Assembly: GCA_003151115.1 (NCBI GenBank) | Contig: PLWS01000001.1 | Coordinates: forward strand, 115,438-179,437 | DNA length: 64,000 nt | Reading direction: 5' to 3' | Source of the DNA: Vulcanimicrobiota bacterium | Lineage (GTDB): Bacteria; Vulcanimicrobiota; Vulcanimicrobiia; Vulcanimicrobiales; Vulcanimicrobiaceae | In this document: positions 38,313 to 47,703 of the stretch, one piece after another | Numbering within the stretch: the first letter of the stretch is position 1 | How the letters are laid out: every line of letters begins with the position of its first letter | Program-made: the position numbers and the translations under genes | The notes under the pieces: model-generated | What the model was told of the DNA's origin: nothing | Database searches by the model: none | The model's input: only the letters and a program-made list of their open reading frames with translations

Positions 38313-38680
38313 TGACCGTTCCGTTCAAGCTCGTTTCACCGGCGAAGCTGATCTTCGAAGGCGAGGCCGAGCTCGTGATCGCGGTGACGACCGAAGGCGA
38401 AGAGGGAATCTTGCCGCGGCACGCGCCGTTTTTGGCGGCATTGAAACCGGGTTTGCTGCGCGCGAACATCGTGGAAAACGGAGCGTCGCGCCGGCTCGAA
38501 CTCGCAACGGGCGACGGCTTTATGCAAGCGCTGCCGGATCGCGTGACGGTGTTGGTCGATCGAGCCGTGACCTTCGAAGAAGTCGACGTCGCGCAAACGC
38601 GCGCCGAACTTGCCGAGGCATCGGATCCGGCCGCCGCGGCCTTTGCGCGCGCCAAACTGCAGCTGACCGGACACCACTAG
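38312..38680 (+). CDS. atpC: ATP synthase F1 subunit epsilon
   Basis: 122 residues, rotor subunit and regulator. N-terminal beta sandwich with FKLVSPAKLIFEGEAELV, EGEEGILPRHAPFLAALKPG and GFMQALPDRVTVLVDRAV; C-terminal helical hairpin (AQTRAELAEASDPAAAAFARAKLQL). ATG overlaps the atpD stop. End of the ATP synthase genes. Confidence 0.94.
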
Positions 38681-38703
38681 CCTTCCGGCGAAAATACTCC
38701 CTT

Positions 38704-39189
38704 GTGGCGCATACTCCGGGCTGGACGAAGCTAGCCGGACCTGCGCTGGAGCTTGCGGCTCTGGCGTTCGGTTCGTTTGCTATGGAATTGGCAAACGGAT
38801 CTGCGCCCAAGCCGAAGGCGCAGCCCAAGCCTCAGGCCCCCGCGCCCGATCCCGCCGCGCCCGAAAAACCGGTGCAACCCAAGCGTGAAGGCGGCCCGCA
38901 AGATTTTCTTTTCGAAATCGCTGACGAAGGCGCGAATTATTACCGCGCTTCCGACGCGACCGCGGAGCTGGTTGCCGGTTTGTATTCTGACGGACGGATC
39001 AGGCTCGCGGACACCGGCGGCCGCCGTTTCGCCGGTGCGCTCATCGGCGGACACGCCGATCTGCTCGAACTGCAGCGCAACGAATGGAGCGAAGTTTTCT
39101 TGCGCGTGACTCCGACCGGGCGAATGCAGCTCGAACTGCGCGGCGGACCGTATGACGCGCACGTGCTCACCTGCGAGCCGCTGCAATGA
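38704..39189 (+). CDS. Hypothetical protein with N-terminal helix and Pro/Ala-rich linker
   Basis: 161 residues. An N-terminal hydrophobic segment (LAGPALELAALAFGSFAMELA) may be a membrane anchor. Then comes a linker of Lys-Pro-Ala repeats (PKPKAQPKPQAPAPDPAAP) and a C-terminal beta-rich domain of about 95 residues (DFLFEIADEGANYYRASDATAEL to RGGPYDAHVLTCEPL). GTG start at 38704, 23 nt after atpC; the stop overlaps the murA start. No family recognised; the place next to murA and mreB hints at an envelope role, unproven. Confidence 0.7.
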   Translation: MAHTPGWTKLAGPALELAALAFGSFAMELANGSAPKPKAQPKPQAPAPDPAAPEKPVQPKREGGPQDFLFEIADEGANYYRASDATAELVAGLYSDGRIRLADTGGRRFAGALIGGHADLLELQRNEWSEVFLRVTPTGRMQLELRGGPYDAHVLTCEPLQ

Positions 39190-40547
39190 ATACGTTAGAC
39201 CGCCTCGAGACGACGCTGCGCGTGCGCGGCGGCTCTCCGCTCGAAGGCTCGATACCGACGCACGGCGCGAAAAACGCGGCGCTGCCGATTATGGCTGCGG
39301 CGCTGCTGGCAAAAGGCAAGGTGACGCTGCATCGCGTCCCGCGCATCACCGACGTTTCCGTGATGTGGTCGCTGCTCGAAGCGCTCGGCGCGCGTCTGCG
39401 CAACGAAGGCGAAGGCAGCATAACGATCGATGCGGCGAACGTTGCGTTGCACAAAGCACCATACATGCTCGTCCGCAAGCTCGCGGCGTCGTTCGATCTC
39501 GTCGGGCCGCTGCTGGGACGCTTCGGCCGCGCGGAAGTGCCGCTGCCCGGCGGCTGCGTGCTCGGTACCCGCGCGACGGATATGCACGAGCAGGCGTTCT
39601 TGGCGCTCGGATGCGACGTGAAAAACCAAGGCGGCTACTTCATCGCAACCGCCAAGAAGCGCCGCCTGCAAGGCGCCGATATCGAATTTCGCACGCCCAG
39701 CGTCGGCGCGACCAAGAACGCGATGCTGGCAGCCGTGGTCGCGGACGGAACGACGACGGTGCGCAACGCGGCGATGGAGCCCGAAGTCGTCGACCTCGCC
39801 AACTTTCTCGTCGCGATGGGCGCGAAGATCAAAGGCATCGCTTCGGACACCCTGGTGATCGACGGAGTGAACGAGCTGCGCGGCGTCGAGTACGAGATCA
39901 TTCCCGATCGCATCGTCACCGGCACGCTGCTGCTCTGCGGCGCGAGCACGCGCGGCGACGTCACGGTGAAACGCTGCCGGCCCGATCATCTGCTCGCGCT
40001 CAGTTTGAAGCTGCAAGAATGCGGCGCGGTTGTAACCAGCGGCGCGGACTGGCTGCGCGTCGACGCGACCCGCGTGACCGGCGGCACAGATATTTTGACG
40101 GCGCCTTTCCCCGGCTTTGCGACGGACTTGCAGCCGCAGATGGTGTCGTTTCTCTGCACGGCGCCGGGAAACAGCATCGTCGAGGAGTCGATCTTCAACG
40201 CGCGTTTTTCCTACGTCAACGAACTCGCGCGCATGGGTGCGGACGTTCGCGTATCGATGGAGAGCAATACGGCCGTCGTAAAAGGCGGCGCACCGCTGTC
40301 GGGTGCGCCGGTGGAAGCGCCGGATATCCGGGCGGGCGCGGCGCTCGTCGTCGCCGGACTAGCCGCTCAAGGCGAAACGGATATCATCGGGCTCGAATAC
40401 ATCGACCGCGGATACGAACGCCTCGAAGAGATGCTCTCCGGCTTAGGCGGGCAGGTTCAGCGATCGAGCGGTATCACGCCGCTGGTCGAACCGACCGGAC
40501 TTTTCGAAACGAGCGCGTATCCTAAGACACGAGCCAGAGCGCAATAA
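39186..40547 (+). CDS. murA: UDP-N-acetylglucosamine 1-carboxyvinyltransferase
   Basis: First committed step of peptidoglycan synthesis, adding enolpyruvate to UDP-GlcNAc. 453 residues, two EPT domains. KNAALPIMAAALLA at the front, VRKLAASFDLVGPLLGRFG, and the catalytic loop LPGGCVLGTRATDMHEQ with the fosfomycin-sensitive Cys in place; GAKIKGI and GADVRVSMESNTAVV later. About 30 residues longer than E. coli MurA. ATG overlaps the preceding stop. Confidence 0.96.
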   Translation: MNTLDRLETTLRVRGGSPLEGSIPTHGAKNAALPIMAAALLAKGKVTLHRVPRITDVSVMWSLLEALGARLRNEGEGSITIDAANVALHKAPYMLVRKLAASFDLVGPLLGRFGRAEVPLPGGCVLGTRATDMHEQAFLALGCDVKNQGGYFIATAKKRRLQGADIEFRTPSVGATKNAMLAAVVADGTTTVRNAAMEPEVVDLANFLVAMGAKIKGIASDTLVIDGVNELRGVEYEIIPDRIVTGTLLLCGASTRGDVTVKRCRPDHLLALSLKLQECGAVVTSGADWLRVDATRVTGGTDILTAPFPGFATDLQPQMVSFLCTAPGNSIVEESIFNARFSYVNELARMGADVRVSMESNTAVVKGGAPLSGAPVEAPDIRAGAALVVAGLAAQGETDIIGLEYIDRGYERLEEMLSGLGGQVQRSSGITPLVEPTGLFETSAYPKTRARAQ

Positions 40548-41552
<1,005 letters not shown>

Positions 41553-41553
41553 G

Positions 41554-42213
41554 CTGCCGGAGATCATCACGCCGGAGACGATCGACGCGCGAACCGAGCC
41601 GCTCGAGCTGGTCGCCGAGACGGTCGCGCGCGTCGTTTCGCGCGGGGGCATCGTTATTTTTCCGACCGATACCGTCTACGGCATCGGCTGCGATCCGTTC
41701 GATCTCGCCGCTATCACGCGCATCTACGGTGCGAAGAGCAGGCCCGCGCACAAGCCGCTGTCGCTGCACCTCGCATCAGCCGGCGAGTTTCTTGAATACG
41801 TACGCGATCAGCGCGAGGTCGCTTCCGCCGTGCGGCGGCTGCTGCCGGGCCCGGTGACGATCATCATGCGGCGTCCCGCGTTCATCGATCGCGAGATGAG
41901 CGCCGGACTGCCGACCTTGGGATTCAGAGTGCCTGACGATTCCGTCTGCAGCGCCATACTCGACCGGTGCGGTCCGCTGGCGGCGACCAGCGCCAACGTT
42001 AGCGGCGAGCGCCCGTACTTCGGCGGCGGGGACCCAAGTGCGCTCCCCGCGGCGGATCTCATCGTCGAAAACGGCCCCACCAAGTATGGCCGGGAATCGA
42101 GCGTCATCGACTTCACGACGCCGCAGCCGGTGCTGCTGCGCGAGGGGGTTGTTCCGTACGAGCGCCTAAGCGAGCTGGTCGGACCTCTGGTACGTTATCG
42201 GGTCGCGACATGA
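41554..42213 (+). CDS. tsaC: Threonylcarbamoyl-AMP synthase, no canonical start codon
   Basis: Makes threonylcarbamoyl-AMP for tRNA t6A modification. About 219 residues from CTG 41554: helix to VVSRGGIVIFPTDTVYGIGCD (substrate motif), ITRIYGAKSRPAHKPLSLHL (the KxR..KPL box), LLPGPVTIIM, TLGFRVPDD and PLAATSANVSGE. The only ATG/GTG/TTG in frame is GTG at 41830, far inside the fold. The natural N-terminus falls within 15 nt after the mreB stop, where only CTG (41554) or ATC codons are found. Stop overlaps the next gene's ATG. Confidence 0.88.
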   Translation: MPEIITPETIDARTEPLELVAETVARVVSRGGIVIFPTDTVYGIGCDPFDLAAITRIYGAKSRPAHKPLSLHLASAGEFLEYVRDQREVASAVRRLLPGPVTIIMRRPAFIDREMSAGLPTLGFRVPDDSVCSAILDRCGPLAATSANVSGERPYFGGGDPSALPAADLIVENGPTKYGRESSVIDFTTPQPVLLREGVVPYERLSELVGPLVRYRVAT

Positions 42214-42692
42214 AAAAGATACACAGCTTGATCTTGGTGCTCGGTGTCGCGCTGCTGGCGGCGGCTGCGCCGCCGCGTCCTGCGGCCGGCTTCAATTTCA
42301 GCGATTGGCAAGTCAGCACCGGCGAGCTGGACTGGAACTATCAGTCCGGCGCGTTTTCTACACCAGGACACGTTCACCTGACGCGCACCGGCAGCGATAT
42401 CCAAGCCGACCGCGCCAACGGCAACACGAAAACCAAACAAGCCTATCTTTCGGGCCATGTCTCGCTGCACGACAACAACGGTGTGCTCACGAACTTCGGG
42501 GGCGCGTCGAAATCCAAACCGGCTACGCTGACGTGCGACAACCTGCAAATCGACGGCGTCACGAAAATCTACACCGCCACCGGCAGCGTGCACTTCACGC
42601 AAGGCGGGAGTTACGTCACGGCCGATCGCGCGATTATGAACGGCTTCAGCCACGATCTGCATCTCTACGGCCACGTGACGCTGCACCAATGA
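42210..42692 (+). CDS. LptA/OstA-like periplasmic protein (first of tandem pair)
   Basis: 160 residues with a signal peptide (MKKIHSLILVLGVALLAAAA). The mature part is made of repeating beta strands of the OstA-N type: GELDWNYQSGAFSTPGHVHLTR, DIQADRANGNTKTKQAYLSGHVSLHD, LQIDGVTKIYTATGSVHFTQ, YVTADRAIMNG. Such proteins form the LPS bridge across the periplasm (LptA) or its LptC/LptD contacts. ATG overlaps the tsaC stop; overlaps the second copy by 4 nt. Confidence 0.8.
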   Translation: MKKIHSLILVLGVALLAAAAPPRPAAGFNFSDWQVSTGELDWNYQSGAFSTPGHVHLTRTGSDIQADRANGNTKTKQAYLSGHVSLHDNNGVLTNFGGASKSKPATLTCDNLQIDGVTKIYTATGSVHFTQGGSYVTADRAIMNGFSHDLHLYGHVTLHQ

Positions 42693-43354
42693 ACGTTCGC
42701 AGCGCAGCCGCCGCTTCACTGATGCTGCTCCTCGCGGCCGGCGGCGCGTTAGCGAGCGCCGCGCCGAAAAACCCTTCGCCCCAGGCGAAGAGTTCGGCGA
42801 CGGTCGGCGCATGGACGCTCGTCACGACCGAAGTCGATGCGAATATGAAGACGGGCGCATTCAAAGCTCCGCAGCACGTGACGATGACGCGCGCCGACGG
42901 TTCGATCGTGCAAGCCGATAAGGCGACGGGCAACTACAAGAAAAAGCAAGCGGTTCTCACCGGAAACGTCAGCGTGCACGATGCGAGCGGAACGTTTGGA
43001 CTCAAGAGCGCGTCCGCCGTGAAGCGCGATCCCGCGACACTGACGGCCGACACGCTAACGGTGGACGACGTTACGCATTTGTACGACGCGGTAGGCAGCG
43101 TGCATTACGCGCAAGGTCAAACGACGGTCGACGCCGAGAAGGCGCATCTCAACGATCTGACGCATCGGCTCGATCTTTCCGGAAAAGTTCACGTCGTGCA
43201 AGGCGAACGCACACTCGATGCCGATACGGCGACCTACAACACGATGACGGGCGACGGCGAAGCTGACGGCAACGCCATGATGACCTTCCCCGGCGTCACT
43301 CCCTCGATTGCCACGCCGAAACCGATCAAACTGCCCGGTGTAAAAATTCCGTAG
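42689..43354 (+). CDS. LptA/OstA-like periplasmic protein (second of tandem pair)
   Basis: 221 residues, signal peptide ending near ALASA. Same strand pattern as the protein before it (VDANMKTGAFKAPQHVTMTR, IVQADKATGNYKKKQAVLTGNVSVHD, LTVDDVTHLYDAVGSVHYAQ), with one more repeat (DAEKAHLNDLTHRLDLSGKVHVVQ, TLDADTATYN) and a Pro-rich tail. The repeat similarity points to tandem duplication. ATG 42689 overlaps the preceding stop. Probably carries LPS made with help of the heptose operon. Confidence 0.8.
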   Translation: MNVRSAAAASLMLLLAAGGALASAAPKNPSPQAKSSATVGAWTLVTTEVDANMKTGAFKAPQHVTMTRADGSIVQADKATGNYKKKQAVLTGNVSVHDASGTFGLKSASAVKRDPATLTADTLTVDDVTHLYDAVGSVHYAQGQTTVDAEKAHLNDLTHRLDLSGKVHVVQGERTLDADTATYNTMTGDGEADGNAMMTFPGVTPSIATPKPIKLPGVKIP

Positions 43355-43356
43355 CC

Positions 43357-44700
43357 ATGGATCCTAGTCTGTTCGGCTCCGCGGCCGGCCCGGCGCCGCT
43401 GGCCGCGCGGATGCGGCCGCGCTCGCTCGACGAGTTCGTCGGACAAGAGCAGATCGTCGGTGAAGGCCGCGCGCTGCGGCGCGCGATCGAAAACGACACG
43501 GTGCCGTCGCTGATTTTGTGGGGACCGCCCGGAACGGGCAAGACGACGCTGGCCGAGATTATCGCCAACATGACGGGCGCGCATTTTAGCTCGCTCTCGG
43601 CGGTCAGCGCAGGCGTCGCGGATCTGCGCAGAGTCGTGGCAGAAGCGCAGCAGCGCCGTGCGCTTGGAAAGCGTACGGTGCTCTTCGTCGACGAAATTCA
43701 TCGCTTCAACAAAGCGCAACAGGACGCCGTGTTGCCTTACGTCGAGGACGGCACCATCACCCTGATCGGCGCGACGACCGAGAACCCGTCGTTCGAAGTT
43801 ATTTCGGCGTTGCTTTCACGCTCGCGCGTGTTCGTGCTCAAAGCGCTTACCGACGAACAAGTCGGCGCGATCGTCGATCGCGCGCTGCGCGATAAGGAAA
43901 ACGGCCTCGGCGCGCAACCGATCGTTTTGGAACCCGACGCGCGCACTGCGCTGGTCCAGCTTTCCAACGGCGACGCGCGCGTTGCGCTCAGCACGCTCGA
44001 ATTCGCGGTGAACGCCGCGCCGGAATCGGACGGCACGCGCACCATCAGCGCGCCGCTTGTGGCCGATGCGATGCAGCGCCGGTCGATCAGCTACGATAAG
44101 GGCGGAGAGCAGCATTACGACGTCATCAGCGCGTTCATCAAGAGCATCCGCGGAAGCGATCCCGACGCGGCAGTCTACTGGCTGGCGCGCATGCTCGATG
44201 CGGGTGAGGACGCGCTCTTCATCGCGCGCCGCCTCGTCATCCTTGCATCGGAAGACGTCGGTTTAGCAGATTCGCGCGGCCTCTCCGTCGCGATGGCGGC
44301 GCAGCAAGCCGTGCATTTCGTCGGCATGCCCGAAGGGTTCTATCCGCTCGCGCACTGCACGCTCTATCTTGCCACTGCGCCGAAAAGCAACAGCGTCGGC
44401 CGCGCCTATTCCGCCGCGCTGGCCGATGTGGAAGGCACGCGCAACGATCCGGTTCCGCTGCACCTGCGCAACGCGCCGACCGGTCTCATGCGCGAACTCG
44501 GTTACGGAAAAGAATACGAGTACGCGCACGCGTCCGAAAGGTACCAATCACAGACCGGCGATCTTCCGCCGGCAGAACGTTTGCAGTCTTATCTTCCAGA
44601 TAACATTGCCGATCGATCCTACTTCAATCCGGGAACACAGGGTGAAGAATCCAAATTTGTAGATTGGATAAAAAAACGTCGCGGATCAAAACCGAAGTGA
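43357..44700 (+). CDS. rarA: Replication-associated recombination protein A, AAA+ ATPase
   Basis: Acts at stalled replication forks (MgsA/RarA/WRNIP1 family). 447 residues: RPRSLDEFVGQEQIVGEG, Walker A LWGPPGTGKTTLAEI, Walker B LFVDEIHRFNKAQQDAVLP, sensor 1 LIGATTENPSFEV, and the C-terminal tetramerisation region (YDVISAFIKSIRGSDPDAAVYWLARML, KEYEYAHASE). ATG at 43357, two bases after the LptA-like gene. The C-terminus ends just before the second palindromic element. Confidence 0.94.
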   Translation: MDPSLFGSAAGPAPLAARMRPRSLDEFVGQEQIVGEGRALRRAIENDTVPSLILWGPPGTGKTTLAEIIANMTGAHFSSLSAVSAGVADLRRVVAEAQQRRALGKRTVLFVDEIHRFNKAQQDAVLPYVEDGTITLIGATTENPSFEVISALLSRSRVFVLKALTDEQVGAIVDRALRDKENGLGAQPIVLEPDARTALVQLSNGDARVALSTLEFAVNAAPESDGTRTISAPLVADAMQRRSISYDKGGEQHYDVISAFIKSIRGSDPDAAVYWLARMLDAGEDALFIARRLVILASEDVGLADSRGLSVAMAAQQAVHFVGMPEGFYPLAHCTLYLATAPKSNSVGRAYSAALADVEGTRNDPVPLHLRNAPTGLMRELGYGKEYEYAHASERYQSQTGDLPPAERLQSYLPDNIADRSYFNPGTQGEESKFVDWIKKRRGSKPK

Positions 44701-44711
44701 GGCGGCTTGCA

Positions 44712-44854
44712 CGGAGCGGGTGCCATTTCAGCGCAGGTCGTCTCTGACTGCAACCGCGGAGCCATGGATGGCGGGAGCGGTCTGCAGTCAGCAGGGCAAG
44801 CGGAGGCCGGATGCCGCAGCGAGCGCGTGGCCAAGCGAAATGGCACCCGCTGCG
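44712..44854. repeat. Structured palindromic element, copy 2 (after rarA)
   Basis: Outer arms pair perfectly over 15 bp (AGCGGGTGCCATTTC at 44715-44729 with 44837-44851). The inner stem TGACTGCA-ACCGC (44745-44757) pairs with GCGGT-C-TGCAGTCA (44776-44789) around the same 20-nt core GGAGCCATGGATGGCGGGAG (44758-44777) as at 36711-36730. GCAGCGAGCGC recurs at 44816-44826. Arms and inner stem differ from copy 1 while pairing is preserved. Small frames across it are not genes. Confidence 0.75.
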
Positions 44855-44900
44855 AGCGAGCCACGCGATCGGCGTTCAGGACGCGTCGTTATTGTACGGG

Positions 44901-44937
44901 AAAAGAAAGGGGGCCCGGCGTTTCCGGACCCCCTTTT
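44901..44937. terminator. Strong bidirectional terminator hairpin
   Basis: Ten-position stem GGGGGCCCGG / CCGGACCCCC with one mismatch and a 5-nt loop, flanked by AAAGAAA on the left and TTTT on the right, so that both strands end in a U run. It closes the rarA side and insulates the cysteine desulfurase gene. Confidence 0.7.
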
Positions 44938-44950
44938 CCCGTTGCTACTT

Positions 44951-44997
44951 CTCGGAGTGTGCAATGGAGCTTCGCACGAATAAAGGCTACCTCCGAG
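44951..44997 (+). promoter_or_regulatory. Possible structured leader before the cysteine desulfurase gene
   Basis: CTCGGAG (44951-44957) pairs exactly with CTCCGAG (44991-44997), and GTGC (44959) with GCAC (44974) inside. Together with the terminator just upstream it could be a regulated leader, but the pairing is short and no known riboswitch consensus is seen. Confidence 0.3.
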
Positions 44998-45015
44998 TTC
45001 TGAGAATCTCCTGAA

Positions 45016-46230
45016 ATGCAGCGAATATATTTGGACCATGCCGCCACCACGCCCGTGCGCCCTGAGGTGCTCGAGGCGATGCTGCCTTTCTATCAGGGCG
45101 GCGGCTACAACCCGAGCTCAGTGCACGCTGAGGGCCGGGCGGCCCGGGCCGGCTTGGACGACGCCCGGGAGCGGATCGCGCGAAGCCTGGGAGCCAAGCC
45201 TAGGGAGATCGTCTTCACCGGCAGCGGATCGGAGGCGGACAACCTCGCGATCGCCGGCGTGGCTCGCGCGCGCAAGAGCCGTGGGCGGCACCTGGTCTCG
45301 GTGGTCACCGAACACCACGCGGTCTTACACACGCTCGAGTCGCTGCGCGACGAAGGCTGGGAAGTTACGCTGCTGCCGGTCGACTCCGAAGGACGCGTCG
45401 ATACCGATGAATTTGCCGCGGCGCTGCGCGAGGATACGGCGCTCGCGTCGGTCGCCTACGCGAACAACGAGATCGGAACGATCGCGCCGGTCGCACTTCT
45501 CGCAAAACACGCGCACGAGCGCGGCGCGCTCTTCCATACCGATGCGGTTCAGGCTCCGGCATACTTGCCGCTGGATGTGCGCGAACTGGGCGTGGATCTG
45601 CTCTCGATCGCGGCCCACAAATTCTACGGTCCCAAGGGTGTCGGCGCGTTGTTCGTGCGCGAAGGAACGCCGGTCGCGGCGCTCGTGCACGGCGGCGGTC
45701 AGGAGTTCGCCATGCGCGCCGGGACCGAAAACGTGGCGGGAATCGTCGGGATGGCGCGCGCGCTGGAACTGGCCGCCGGCGAACGTGACGAAGCGGCCGA
45801 ACGCGCCGCCGGATTGCGCGACCGCCTGCAGGCCGTGCTCTGCGAGCGGCTCGACGGCATCCGCGTGAACGGTGCGGGGGCGCCGCGGCTGCCCAACAAC
45901 TTGAATCTGGCGTTCTTGGGGATCGACGGGGACCGGCTGCTGGCCCGGCTCGACCTCGACGGACTCGCGGTTTCGGCGGGCAGTGCGTGCGCTTCAGGGG
46001 TCGTCGAGCCGAGCCACGTCATCGCCGCCTTGGGTCTTTCGCCCGAATGGTCGCGGGGCGTCGTGAGGCTCTCCCTCGGGCGTTTGACGACCGAGGAAGA
46101 AATCACGCGCGCCGGGGAGATGGTCGAACGGGCAGTTTCGGGCCTGCGCACCGCGTTCGGCTTTTCAAACCAAGCAGAACGGGGAATAGTTGGTTCACGC
46201 CAAGGCACTGCCGGCGGAGGTCACTTTTGA
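45016..46230 (+). CDS. Cysteine desulfurase (NifS/IscS family)
   Basis: PLP enzyme providing sulfur for Fe-S clusters and thiolated tRNA. 404 residues: IYLDHAATTPVRPEVLEAM, FTGSGSEADNLAI, ALFHTDAVQAP, PLP-lysine SIAAHKFYGPKG, MRAGTENVAGIVGMA and the catalytic loop SAGSACASGVVEPSHV. The C-terminus has an extra 20-residue Gly/Arg-rich end. ATG at 45016; no iscU follows. The next gene starts inside its stop codon. Confidence 0.93.
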   Translation: MQRIYLDHAATTPVRPEVLEAMLPFYQGGGYNPSSVHAEGRAARAGLDDARERIARSLGAKPREIVFTGSGSEADNLAIAGVARARKSRGRHLVSVVTEHHAVLHTLESLRDEGWEVTLLPVDSEGRVDTDEFAAALREDTALASVAYANNEIGTIAPVALLAKHAHERGALFHTDAVQAPAYLPLDVRELGVDLLSIAAHKFYGPKGVGALFVREGTPVAALVHGGGQEFAMRAGTENVAGIVGMARALELAAGERDEAAERAAGLRDRLQAVLCERLDGIRVNGAGAPRLPNNLNLAFLGIDGDRLLARLDLDGLAVSAGSACASGVVEPSHVIAALGLSPEWSRGVVRLSLGRLTTEEEITRAGEMVERAVSGLRTAFGFSNQAERGIVGSRQGTAGGGHF

Positions 46231-46634
46231 ATACGGGCTTTAGTTGGGCCGCCTTTCTCGATGTCGCGGGGGGGCTGGGCGCATTTCTAGCGGGCCTGGG
46301 CATCTTTTTCGCGATGCTGAGTTTGGCGCGGACGCTGACGCGTCTGAATCGTACGCTCGACGGCGTCGACGAACAGCTCGCCGCGCTCGGACGTCCGGTT
46401 GCCCAGACGCTCACGCACGTCGGGGGAATCGCCGATACCGCGGATCAGACGATCGCGCGATTATCCGGCGCGGTGTCGTCGCTCGAGCAGGTTGCCGGAT
46501 CGGTAGCGAGCGCGGCCAAAGTGACGCAGGAAGCGATCTCGCCCGCAATCGTCAATGTCGGCGCGACACTGAGCGGCATCAGCGCGGGGCTTCGCCGCTT
46601 CGTGCGCGGTCATTCGAACGGAGAGCCATCGTGA
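46227..46634 (+). CDS. DUF948 (YoxC-like) membrane protein
   Basis: 135 residues. N-terminal membrane helix (VAGGLGAFLAGLGIFFAMLSLA), then a heptad-like helical region with LTRLNRTLDGVDEQLAALGRPV, typical of the DUF948/YoxC family often found beside general-stress genes. TTG start at 46227 overlaps the desulfurase stop (TTGA). Function in the family is poorly known; context links it to the stress sigma module downstream. Confidence 0.7.
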   Translation: MNTGFSWAAFLDVAGGLGAFLAGLGIFFAMLSLARTLTRLNRTLDGVDEQLAALGRPVAQTLTHVGGIADTADQTIARLSGAVSSLEQVAGSVASAAKVTQEAISPAIVNVGATLSGISAGLRRFVRGHSNGEPS

Positions 46635-46909
46635 ACGAACAGCAAAGCAATAACGGCAGCGCGCGGCCGGGCGGAAACGGTTTTCTCGGCGGTTTCGTGG
46701 CGGGCGCGATCGCGGGGGCTATTCTCGCCTACGTGATCTTGCAAGAGGATGCGCGCGACATGATCGTGGGTAAAGCCCGGGAAGCCGGCAACCGCGCGAT
46801 GGACGCCACGGGCGATTTGCGCGAACTCTACCAGCGCGGCAGGGACGTTGTCGACTCGGCGCGTTCGCAAATTGATGACGATCTGACGCGCAAAGCGTCG
46901 GAAACATAG
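46631..46909 (+). CDS. YtxH-like membrane protein
   Basis: 92 residues: Asn/Gly-rich start, one membrane helix (FLGGFVAGAIAGAILAYVIL), then a charged amphipathic helix (EDARDMIVGKAREAGNRAMDATGDLRELYQRG). Typical YtxH layout; Bacillus YtxH belongs to the general stress regulon. GTG 46631 overlaps the DUF948 stop. It lies directly before the anti-sigma antagonist gene. Confidence 0.72.
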   Translation: MNEQQSNNGSARPGGNGFLGGFVAGAIAGAILAYVILQEDARDMIVGKAREAGNRAMDATGDLRELYQRGRDVVDSARSQIDDDLTRKASET

Positions 46910-46915
46910 GAGCAC

Positions 46916-47260
46916 ATGGATATCAAAGTAGACGTTCGGGAATCCAAGGGCGACTCGTACGTCGTCGATCTCAACGGCGAGATCGACGTCTATACTTCTC
47001 CCAAGGTCAAGGATGCCATCGGCGAGTTGATCGACAAGGGCCATTACAATCTGGTGATCAACTTGGAAAAGGTGCGCTACATCGATTCGACCGGACTAGG
47101 CGTCCTCATCGGCGGACTCAAGCGCGTCCGCGAGCACGGCGGCACGGTGAACCTCGTCTGCACCAATCCTCAGATCAAGAAGATCTTCGACATCACAGGG
47201 TTAGTGAAGATTTTCGGCATCTTTGACGACGAGGAAGCGGCCATGCAGGCGCTGGTGTGA
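46916..47260 (+). CDS. Anti-sigma factor antagonist (STAS domain, RsbV/SpoIIAA type)
   Basis: 114 residues, single STAS domain: VVDLNGEIDVYTSPKVKDAI, INLEKVRYIDSTGLGVLIGG with the Ser that the anti-sigma kinase phosphorylates, and a C-terminal helix KKIFDITGLVKIFGIF. When unphosphorylated it binds the anti-sigma factor encoded next and frees the sigma factor. ATG with AGGAG 5 nt upstream; overlaps the following gene by 4 nt. Confidence 0.93.
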   Translation: MDIKVDVRESKGDSYVVDLNGEIDVYTSPKVKDAIGELIDKGHYNLVINLEKVRYIDSTGLGVLIGGLKRVREHGGTVNLVCTNPQIKKIFDITGLVKIFGIFDDEEAAMQALV

Positions 47261-47688
47261 ACCAGCCCGTTATGCAGCCGCAAGGCGCGCTCGGCGTCGT
47301 CGAGCTGCGCATTCCGAGCAAAGCCGAATGGGTTGCCGTCGCCCGGTTGGCGGTCGCTGCCGTCGCCAACAGACTGAATTTTTCGATCGAAGATATCGAA
47401 GACGTGAAGCTCGCCGTCGCCGAGGCGTGCACCAACTGCATTCAGCACGCGGAGGGCAGCGGCCAGATCCAAATCACCTGCGAAGCCGGACCCGACGGAT
47501 TGACGGTTCGCGTTAGCGACTTCGGGCAAGGCGCGCGCCCGGAGGCAATTCGCTCGCGCCGGTCGGACGAACCGACCGTCGGCGGGCTGGGAGTCTTCCT
47601 GATTCGTTCTCTCATGGATTCCGTCGAGTACGACGTGCATCCGGAGCGCGGTACGAATCTCGTAATGACAAAAAAAGTCGCGCATTAG
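47257..47688 (+). CDS. Anti-sigma factor kinase (RsbW/SpoIIAB-like HATPase)
   Basis: 143 residues, GHKL ATPase fold: N box VKLAVAEACTNCIQHAEG, G1 VRVSDFGQGA, and G2 TVGGLGVFLIRSLMDSVEY. In partner switching it holds the sigma factor and phosphorylates the STAS protein. GTG at 47257. Operon order antagonist, kinase, sigma is the classic rsbV-rsbW-sigB order. No PP2C phosphatase of the RsbU/RsbP kind is in the window. Confidence 0.9.
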   Translation: MNQPVMQPQGALGVVELRIPSKAEWVAVARLAVAAVANRLNFSIEDIEDVKLAVAEACTNCIQHAEGSGQIQITCEAGPDGLTVRVSDFGQGARPEAIRSRRSDEPTVGGLGVFLIRSLMDSVEYDVHPERGTNLVMTKKVAH

Positions 47689-47703
47689 AGTGCCGAGGCC
47701 TTA

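Noticed and set aside
44707-45014. Several plus- and minus-strand frames of 67-98 codons in the rarA-desulfurase gap
   Set aside because: They run over the palindromic element and terminator, have Arg/Gly/Ser-rich random composition and no ribosome sites; the DNA structure explains the sequence.
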